This document shows, piece by piece, positions 58,707 through 64,000 of a stretch of 64,000 nucleotides of DNA. The notes beneath the pieces were generated by a model, which saw only the letters and a list, made by a program, of their open reading frames with translations, ran no database searches and had not been told where the DNA came from. Within the stretch, counting starts at the first letter, position 1, and each line of letters begins with the position of its first letter. Source of the DNA: Sphaerisporangium krabiense (GTDB lineage Bacteria > Actinomycetota > Actinomycetes > Streptosporangiales > Streptosporangiaceae); contig NZ_JACHBR010000001.1 of assembly GCF_014200435.1 (NCBI RefSeq), positions 4,309,501 through 4,373,500 on the forward strand, given 5' to 3'. The translations under genes and the position numbers were made by a program.

Positions 58707-60401
58707 TCAGTAGCGCACGCCGAACAGGCCGCCGTCGTCGCGCGCCTCGGTCATCTCCGCGCACACGTGGTGGTCCAGGCCGGGACGGGTCCGCAGCGCG
58801 TCCTCCAACCGGTCGGAGTTGAGCGCCGTGACGTACTGCAGCCGCTCCGCGGCGCAGACCTCCGCGGCGAGCGCCAGCGCCGCGGCGACCTGGCCGGTGT
58901 CGACGTGCTCGAAGACGTGGCTGTCGTGGACCAGGAAGTCCGGGCCGTGCCCGGCGCGCTTGGCCGTCACCGCCATGCACAGGTCGAAGCAGAACAGCGC
59001 CATGCAGCGGACGCCGGACGTCGCGTTCCCGCCGATGGCGGGCGCGAACTTGTAGCCGGAGCGCCCCGCCTCGATGGTCAGCGCCGCCGGGCGCGCCTCG
59101 CCGTACAGGCGGCGCGCGAACGCGGCGAACATCCGCGAGACCTCCCTGACGTGGTCGCGCCGGTCGTGGAGGTCGGCGTTGATCTGCAGTTCCAGCTCGG
59201 CCGACCGCATCTGCAGGTGCCTGCTGCTGTTGCCCCAGCGCTCGACGATGGACCGGCGCTCGACCAGCTCGCTCAACCGGCCGTCCAGGACGGCGAGCTG
59301 CCGCTGCAGCTCGGCGTAGGTCTCGAACGCGCCGTCCGCCGTCAGCAGGCGCATCAGCTCGGCCCGCTCCCGGTCCAGGTCGGCGAGTTCGGCACGTTCG
59401 CGGGAGATCTCGCCGAGCAGCCGGACGCGCTCGGCCTCCAGGTACCCGCGCCGGTTGGCGACGACGGACCTGTGGAACGCCTCGACCTCCTCGAACCGCC
59501 GGACGACCTGGCCGGGGAGCGCGATGGCCAGCTCGTCGAAGACCTGGCGCAGGTAGCCGCGGTCGGGCAGGACGTCCCCGTCCTCGGAGATGGCGGCCTC
59601 GACGTCCTTGACGCCGCGCTCGGTGACCACCAGGTGGTCGTTGATCTCGCGGATCCTGCGGCTCAGCTCGTCGGCGCGCTCCCGGTGCCAGGCGTAACGG
59701 CCGGCGACGCGGAAGTCCACCATCTCGCCGGCCAGGGCCTCGCGCCGGTTCTGCAGCGCGCGGATCTGGGCGTCCAGGTCGTTGCCCCGGCCGAGGGCCA
59801 TGCCCATGACGGACTCTTTGGCGATCTTCCGCAGCTCGCGCAGGTCGCGGCCGGTCTCGCTCACCTCGCGCACCTTCGTCACCAGGCCGACGTCCAGGGC
59901 GAACAGATGGGCCAGCATGGGCTGGGTGTCGATGACGCGCTGCTTGCGGTGCGTCTCGGTCGGCGAGGAGAACCCTCCGGCGGTGACGTCGCGCAGGTAG
60001 TAGGCCACCAGGGAGCGGAAGGACGGCTCGCCGCCCCCGCCCGTCAGCCCGAACAGGCCCTTGCCGAGGTAGCCGCGGAACTTCTGCAGCCGCATCGCCA
60101 CCTCGTTGACCTGCGCCGACGCCAGGTTGCCCGCGCTGCGGGTGATCGTCCTCGGCTGGCCGAACAGGTCCAGGGTGAGGCCGAACTCCGCGTGCGCCAG
60201 CTCGGCGCGGCGCAGCGGATGCCCCGGGCGGACGTCGGCGCCGAGCAGGAAGTCCAGGACGCGGACGAAGCTGGTCTTGCCGACCGGGTTCCTGTCCTCC
60301 CTGCCGGCCGTCCTGCTCCTGCGGGCGACGGCGATGTTCAGGCCGTCTCGGAAGTCCGCCTCCTTGAACTCGGGGAGGTCGCTCTTGAGCTCATGCAGCA
60401 C
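58707..60401 (-). CDS. DUF2326 SMC-like ATPase of an ABC-3C system
   Basis: A 564-residue SMC/RecF-type ATPase. A Walker A of the DUF2326 kind (REDRNPVGKTSFVRVLDFLLG) is near residue 35; the middle (about 185-430) is a long coiled coil (ISRERAELADLDRERAELMRLL; ELQRQLAVLDGRLSELVERR); the C-terminal lobe has the ABC signature/Walker B area (GPDFLVHDSHVFEHVDTGQ). These define the ATPase subunit of ABC three-component conflict systems. GTG 60401 has GAGGAAG upstream and overlaps the middle-component stop by 11 bases. Third gene of a minus-strand operon. Confidence 0.88.
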   Translation of the reverse strand: MLHELKSDLPEFKEADFRDGLNIAVARRSRTAGREDRNPVGKTSFVRVLDFLLGADVRPGHPLRRAELAHAEFGLTLDLFGQPRTITRSAGNLASAQVNEVAMRLQKFRGYLGKGLFGLTGGGGEPSFRSLVAYYLRDVTAGGFSSPTETHRKQRVIDTQPMLAHLFALDVGLVTKVREVSETGRDLRELRKIAKESVMGMALGRGNDLDAQIRALQNRREALAGEMVDFRVAGRYAWHRERADELSRRIREINDHLVVTERGVKDVEAAISEDGDVLPDRGYLRQVFDELAIALPGQVVRRFEEVEAFHRSVVANRRGYLEAERVRLLGEISRERAELADLDRERAELMRLLTADGAFETYAELQRQLAVLDGRLSELVERRSIVERWGNSSRHLQMRSAELELQINADLHDRRDHVREVSRMFAAFARRLYGEARPAALTIEAGRSGYKFAPAIGGNATSGVRCMALFCFDLCMAVTAKRAGHGPDFLVHDSHVFEHVDTGQVAAALALAAEVCAAERLQYVTALNSDRLEDALRTRPGLDHHVCAEMTEARDDGGLFGVRY

Positions 60402-60642
60402 GGCTCTTCCTCATCAGCTCTCCATTACGCTGCTCGACGGCCCCGAGCGCGTAAAGGACGTCCAGGGCCAGCGAGAACCACCAGAACGGCAGTGCGGATC
60501 GCATTCCGCGGGCCGACCGCCACTCCAGCACCCGATCCCACACCACGCTCACGGTGCCGGGACGTTCGAGCTGGATCAATATCTGCGCACCGACGGCGAG
60601 CAGTGCCTGGTCGGTTGGTATGGCCTTAGAAGGAAGCAGCAC
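60391..60642 (-). CDS. ABC-3C middle component (MC6-type)
   Basis: About 83 residues: LLPSKAIPTDQALLAVGAQILIQLERPGTVSVVWDRVLEW followed by PFWWFSLALDVLYALGAVEQRNGELMR. The LLPSK start, a winged-helix-like middle and LDVLYALGAV end match the small middle component MC6. The GTG at 60642 follows GGGGGAG seven bases away and is preferred over the GTG at 60675. It overlaps the upstream gene by 17 bases and the downstream gene by 11, showing tight coupling. It presumably bridges the ATPase and effector subunits. Confidence 0.82.
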   Translation of the reverse strand: MLLPSKAIPTDQALLAVGAQILIQLERPGTVSVVWDRVLEWRSARGMRSALPFWWFSLALDVLYALGAVEQRNGELMRKSRAA

Positions 60643-61558
60643 GGCTTTGCTCCCCCGGCGCCTCGAATATCTCACATTTCTCGAAGAAATGGGTGACCAC
60701 CATGAGGGCCGCGCTGCGCTGCTGCGCCTTGTCGGCGTACCCGCCGCCGCGGAACGCCTCGACGACCAGGTCGTCGCACAACGCGTGGAACACGGCGTCC
60801 GGCGATTCGAGGAGCGCGCGGTGCCCGGCGAAACGCGCCCGCAGGTTCTCCGAGACCTGGGCCTGTTCCCCGGGAGAGGCGAAGGTGAAGTAATAGCGGA
60901 CGTGGCCGGTGTGCACCTGGAAACGCTTGATGAGATCGGCGACCTCGGGGCCGAAGCCGTTGTGCTCGATCTTCCCGTGCGCGACCTCGCCCACCGGGTC
61001 GAGCCCCGGGACCAGACGGGTCCTGGCCAGCGACTCTACGCACCGCGCGATGTAGCTCATGCCCGCGGGATGGTCCGACGGCGGCGAGCCGGTGATCGTC
61101 GCGAGCCGCTCGCGCGGCAGGAAGGCGCAGTGGTTCCACAGGACCTGGGGCGGCCACACCTCGATGCGCACGGACCCGCGATGCTGGCGGCGTAGTTCGA
61201 TGACGGCGCGGGCCGCCATTTCGGGCAGTCCATTCGCGTTGTTGTGTACGAACGCCCACCTGTCCATGCTGTCACCCCAGTATTTCAACGCCGTGGTGAA
61301 ATCAGTCTCGATCTTCCTCGTCACGTAACGCTGATTCGGATTCCCCGCCCCGTAGCAGGCCAGCATGAGACCGCCGACCCATCCGTCACATCCTTTGTCC
61401 CCGCGCCCGGAGGGGTCGACCGCCACGAAGTCGCCAGGATGAACCGCGTGCATGAGGTCATTGACGAACGCCTGCCATTCGAAGCCGGTCTTCCTGGTCG
61501 ACAGAGATATGAACTGACTGTGGAACCAGGCCCTGTCCTGGTCGTCGTGTGAACTCAT
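60626..61558 (-). CDS. ABC-3C effector-type protein with nuclease-like N-terminus
   Basis: A 310-residue protein, first gene of the ABC-3C operon. The N-terminus (TGFEWQAFVNDLMHAVHPGDF, then GRGDKGCDGWVGGLMLACYGA, then KIETDFTTALKYWG) has the FE...GDKGxDG...C-Y pattern of restriction-endonuclease-like effector domains (DUF4297/Cap4 type), but the expected Q/E-x-K Lys is not obvious (ACYGA). The C-terminal half (FQVHTGHVRYYFTFASPGEQ onward, residues about 200-300) is an ABC-3C C-terminal domain. The ATG at 61558 has GAGGAA five bases upstream. Probably the toxic component, released when the ATPase detects damage or invasion. Nuclease activity is uncertain. Confidence 0.8.
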   Translation of the reverse strand: MSSHDDQDRAWFHSQFISLSTRKTGFEWQAFVNDLMHAVHPGDFVAVDPSGRGDKGCDGWVGGLMLACYGAGNPNQRYVTRKIETDFTTALKYWGDSMDRWAFVHNNANGLPEMAARAVIELRRQHRGSVRIEVWPPQVLWNHCAFLPRERLATITGSPPSDHPAGMSYIARCVESLARTRLVPGLDPVGEVAHGKIEHNGFGPEVADLIKRFQVHTGHVRYYFTFASPGEQAQVSENLRARFAGHRALLESPDAVFHALCDDLVVEAFRGGGYADKAQQRSAALMVVTHFFEKCEIFEAPGEQSRAASF

Positions 61559-61641
61559 CGGTTCCTCGGGTACGCGCATATCGGCTGCGCCCACTAGGCC
61601 CTGACCTGACAATAACTCCGGACGCCGTGAAGGGCGGATGG

Positions 61642-63336
61642 TCAGAATGGTGAGTTCTCCGTCGGTGAATCCGCAGGAGGGTCCGCCGGCGAACCGGCCG
61701 GTGGAACAGGCGGCGGGACCGCGCGCGTGACCGGACCCGTGGGCGGGCCCGGCGCGGGAACGAGCGCGGCGAGCGCCTCCTTGTCGGGCTTGCCCGCCGG
61801 GGTCAGCGGGATCGCGCCCACCACCGTGATCGTCCGCGGCACATGGCCGGCGCTGAGCGAGCCGCGCACCAGCGCGAGCAGGTCCTCGCGGCCGACCGGC
61901 GCCGCGGGCACGACGAAGGCGTGGAACGCCTCACCCGTCTCGGCGTCCCCGGCCCCGAGCACGCACGCCTCTGCCACCGCCGGGTGGCCCGCGAGCACGC
62001 GCTCGACCGCGCCTCCGTGGCAGACCTCGGCGTTCACCATGATGACGTCGCGGCTGCGCCCGCTCAGGTGGAGCAACCCGGTCGGGCCGAGATATCCGAG
62101 GTCGCGGGTGTGCAGCCAGCCGTCCCGCAGCACCTCGGCGGTCTCCTCGGGCGCGTTCCAGTAGCCGCTCATCATGTGCGGGCTGCGCACCCAGATCTCG
62201 CCGACCTCGCCCGGGGCCACCGGCGCGGAGCCGTCCCGGCGCAGGCCGACCTCGACGGCGGGCAGCGGCCGTCCCACCGACTCGCGCGCCGCGGGCTCGC
62301 GGGCGAGGTCGTCCGGCGTCAGCATCGAGATCACCCCGGCCTCGCCCTGGCCGTACCCCTGCCACACGATGGGGCCGAGCCGCCGCACCGCCTCGGTGAG
62401 CAGGCCGGGCCCCGCGGGGGAGCCGCCGAGGACCACGGCGCGCAGGCTGCCCACGTCAACGGGCCGCTCGTCCAGCGCGGCGAGCATGAGCCGCAGGCGC
62501 GGCGGCGGCACGAGGATCGCGGTGAGGCGGTGGCGCTCGATCGCGCCGGGCAGCAGAGGTTCGGGGTCGTCGCCGGACGGCAGGACGGCGGCGCCGCCCG
62601 CGATGAGGCAGCGGCCGAGGTAGGTCATCATGACGGGCCCGGCGAGGCTCTCGGAGATGAGGCAGCGCCCGAACCCGGTCATGAGCTCCGCGAGCGGGGC
62701 CGGCCACCGCTCGCGGCGATAGGCCAGGGTGAACGCGTGGTAGGTCTGCGCGCACGCCTTCGGACGGCCGGTGCTGCCGCTGGTGAACGTCAGCCGCGCG
62801 ATGTCGCCGGAGCGTCCCCGCGGCGTGAGGTCCGCCGCCTGCCGGACGGCGAGCAGGTCGGTGGCGTGCGGGCTCGGCCCGAGGGACAGTTCCCGGGGAC
62901 CCGATGCGTGCGGGCTCGGCCCGGGGAAGAGGGCCCGGGGACCGGGCGCGTGCGGGCTCGGCCCGGGGGACAGGGCCTGGAGACCGGGCGCCGGAGGCCC
63001 GCCGGGGGAGGTCACCACGGCGTCGAAACCGAGGCCGAGCGCGTACTCCGTCTGGCGCGGGCTCCAGCCGGGACGCAGCGCCGCCACGCGGCAGCCGAGC
63101 GCGTGCGCCGCCAGGTGCGCCGCGTACGCCTCGGGCGTGAGGCCGGTCGCCATCGCGACCCCGCGCCCGGGGCCGAGCCCGGCGTCCCGCATCCCGGCGG
63201 CCAGCCGTGCGGCGAGGTCCAGCACCTCGCCGCACGTCACCGCACGCCCGCCCTGCAGGAACGCGACCCGCCCCGGCGACGCGCGCAGCGCGCCGAGCAC
63301 CGGCCCGGGGAAGACCTCCTCGCCCTCCTCGCTCAC
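61642..63336 (-). CDS. AMP-dependent acyl-CoA synthetase/acyl-adenylating enzyme
   Basis: A 564-residue ANL-family enzyme. ATP-binding P-loop LTFTSGSTGRPKACAQ, GYGQGEAGV (A5), HTRDLGYLGPTGLLHLSGRSRDVI (A7/A8) and PLTPAGKPDKEAL with the C-terminal catalytic Lys. The N-terminal lobe carries three exact 14-residue repeats (GPSPHA units, about 115-157). It activates a carboxylic acid as acyl-AMP and probably passes it to CoA or a carrier protein. The GTG at 63336 overlaps the P450 stop by four bases (GTGA), so the two enzymes act in one pathway, perhaps activating and hydroxylating the same acid. A Pro-rich tail follows the last domain. Confidence 0.88.
   Translation of the reverse strand: MSEEGEEVFPGPVLGALRASPGRVAFLQGGRAVTCGEVLDLAARLAAGMRDAGLGPGRGVAMATGLTPEAYAAHLAAHALGCRVAALRPGWSPRQTEYALGLGFDAVVTSPGGPPAPGLQALSPGPSPHAPGPRALFPGPSPHASGPRELSLGPSPHATDLLAVRQAADLTPRGRSGDIARLTFTSGSTGRPKACAQTYHAFTLAYRRERWPAPLAELMTGFGRCLISESLAGPVMMTYLGRCLIAGGAAVLPSGDDPEPLLPGAIERHRLTAILVPPPRLRLMLAALDERPVDVGSLRAVVLGGSPAGPGLLTEAVRRLGPIVWQGYGQGEAGVISMLTPDDLAREPAARESVGRPLPAVEVGLRRDGSAPVAPGEVGEIWVRSPHMMSGYWNAPEETAEVLRDGWLHTRDLGYLGPTGLLHLSGRSRDVIMVNAEVCHGGAVERVLAGHPAVAEACVLGAGDAETGEAFHAFVVPAAPVGREDLLALVRGSLSAGHVPRTITVVGAIPLTPAGKPDKEALAALVPAPGPPTGPVTRAVPPPVPPAGSPADPPADSPTENSPF
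62864..62989. repeat. Three tandem 42-bp repeats inside the adenylating enzyme gene
   Basis: Units begin at 62864, 62906 and 62948, each with GCGTGCGGGCTCGGCCC and then a slightly variable remainder. The period of 42 bp keeps the frame and gives three 14-residue units with GPSPHA. They form a flexible insertion in the N-terminal lobe. Confidence 0.8.
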
Positions 63337-64000
63337 GCCGTCCGCTCCTGGCTCGGGCACGCCGACTCCTGCGAGGCGGCGGCGAAGTGGCGCCGGCACA
63401 GCTGTCGCCTGCGCGCGTCCCACACCATGTAGGTGCCGAGCACGAGCTGCGTCAGCGCGCGTCCCACGTCCTCCCACCGGTCGCGCACGCGCATGAACGC
63501 CAGCGCCGCGCCGCGCCACCACGGCCGGGCGCCGCGCGGCAGCACCAGGCACGGGCCCCGGTTGGGCAGCGAGCGGGTGTGCGCGGCCGAGGTGTGGAAG
63601 TCCAGGCGGGGCAGCAGCGCGGCGACGACGGCGCGCATGGCCAGCGGCGCGAGCCGCCACGCCGGGCAGGGCCGGTTGGCCGCCACGCCGAACGGGATGT
63701 GGTTGGCCTCGCGCACGGACAGCGTCTCCCACCGCGCCGGGTCGAACCGGTCGGGGTCCGGGAACCCGGTCCGGTGGAACTCGGGGTAGTTGAAGCACAG
63801 CACCGTCCCGGCGGGCAGCGTGGTGCCGCCGTCCAGCGCGATGTCGGCCGAGGTGACGCGGTGCGCGATCCCGAACAGCGGGTACAGCCGCAGCGTCTCC
63901 TCGATCACGTTGCCGAGCGGCGCGGGGTCGCGGGCCAGCGCGTCCTGCGTCTCCCGGTGCCGGGCGAGGGTCATCAGCACGTGGGCGGTGGCCTCGGACT
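63333..64000 (-). CDS. Cytochrome P450, N-terminus beyond the window
   Basis: The last 221 residues of a P450; the coding frame is open to the end of the window. Helix I ends with SEATAHVLMTLARHRETQDAL, the K-helix ExxR is EETLRLYP, the meander has FHRTGFPDPDRFDPARWE, and the heme region is FGVAANRPCPAWRLAPLAM. The proximal Cys is present, but the usual F-G-x-G-x-x-x-C-x-G has lost both later glycines. The C-terminus extends about 90 residues past the heme loop (ALAFMRVRDRWEDVGRALTQ), longer than normal. It needs redox partners not seen here. Translationally coupled to the adenylating enzyme. Confidence 0.85.
   Translation of the reverse strand, partial: SEATAHVLMTLARHRETQDALARDPAPLGNVIEETLRLYPLFGIAHRVTSADIALDGGTTLPAGTVLCFNYPEFHRTGFPDPDRFDPARWETLSVREANHIPFGVAANRPCPAWRLAPLAMRAVVAALLPRLDFHTSAAHTRSLPNRGPCLVLPRGARPWWRGAALAFMRVRDRWEDVGRALTQLVLGTYMVWDARRRQLCRRHFAAASQESACPSQERTA

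Noticed and set aside
1-64000. CRISPR arrays
   Set aside because: Scanning for regularly spaced repeats found only the 15-bp GTACC units, operator repeats and the in-frame 42-bp minisatellite; none has repeat-spacer structure.

Overview
The window is a stretch of a very GC-rich chromosome with dense coding on both strands, GTG and ATG starts, frequent ATGA/GTGA stop-start overlaps, many TetR- and Xre-type regulators, DUF397/DUF2975/DUF5302 families, SecA2 and a fused SecDF. Together these point to a filamentous actinomycete, probably Streptosporangiales (Actinomadura- or Nonomuraea-like). The order-level guess is inference; Actinomycetota is close to certain. No rRNA, CRISPR array, transposase or integrase was seen.

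Layout. 0-6 kb: a DUF5302 protein, then a 1551-residue secreted wall-type protein ending in a NucA/NucB-like nuclease domain, followed by a small gene that may encode its immunity protein. 6-15 kb: catabolic and regulatory genes (glutaryl-CoA-dehydrogenase-type enzyme, DUF2975/HTH pair, two hydrolase-TetR divergons with clear operators), then a repeat-rich stretch with a zinc-finger HTH gene, a broken DUF397 gene and an Xre regulator. 15-25 kb: a secreted papain-like peptidase with a sortase-signal partner, SecA2, a DHA2 exporter, two DMT-type permeases and a FAD monooxygenase-TetR divergon. 25-33 kb: an ACAD11-like kinase/dehydrogenase pair under a TetR operator shared with the TetR gene, a NERD protein, an orphan E1-alpha, another TetR-exporter divergon, and tRNA-Lys(CTT).

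33-37 kb: directly after the tRNA lies a visibly lower-GC island of three tightly coupled genes (large membrane protein, nucleoside-phosphorylase-like protein, small membrane protein) facing a NrtR-like NUDIX regulator. This is the best candidate here for an undescribed conflict or stress system.

37-45 kb: a five-gene operon with the components of a TerY-P triad (vWA protein, PP2C phosphatase, protein kinase) plus a DUF4407 membrane protein and an unrecognised protein. An Xre-TPR regulator and an HSPA12-like Hsp70 homologue follow. 46-57 kb: an actin-like ATPase between two DksA/TraR zinc-finger genes, a fused SecDF, a phosphoesterase, a Tat-exported M28 peptidase and alaS away from its usual neighbours. 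57-64 kb: an exonuclease, a complete three-gene ABC-3C conflict system, and an acyl-adenylating enzyme coupled to a cytochrome P450 that runs off the end of the window.
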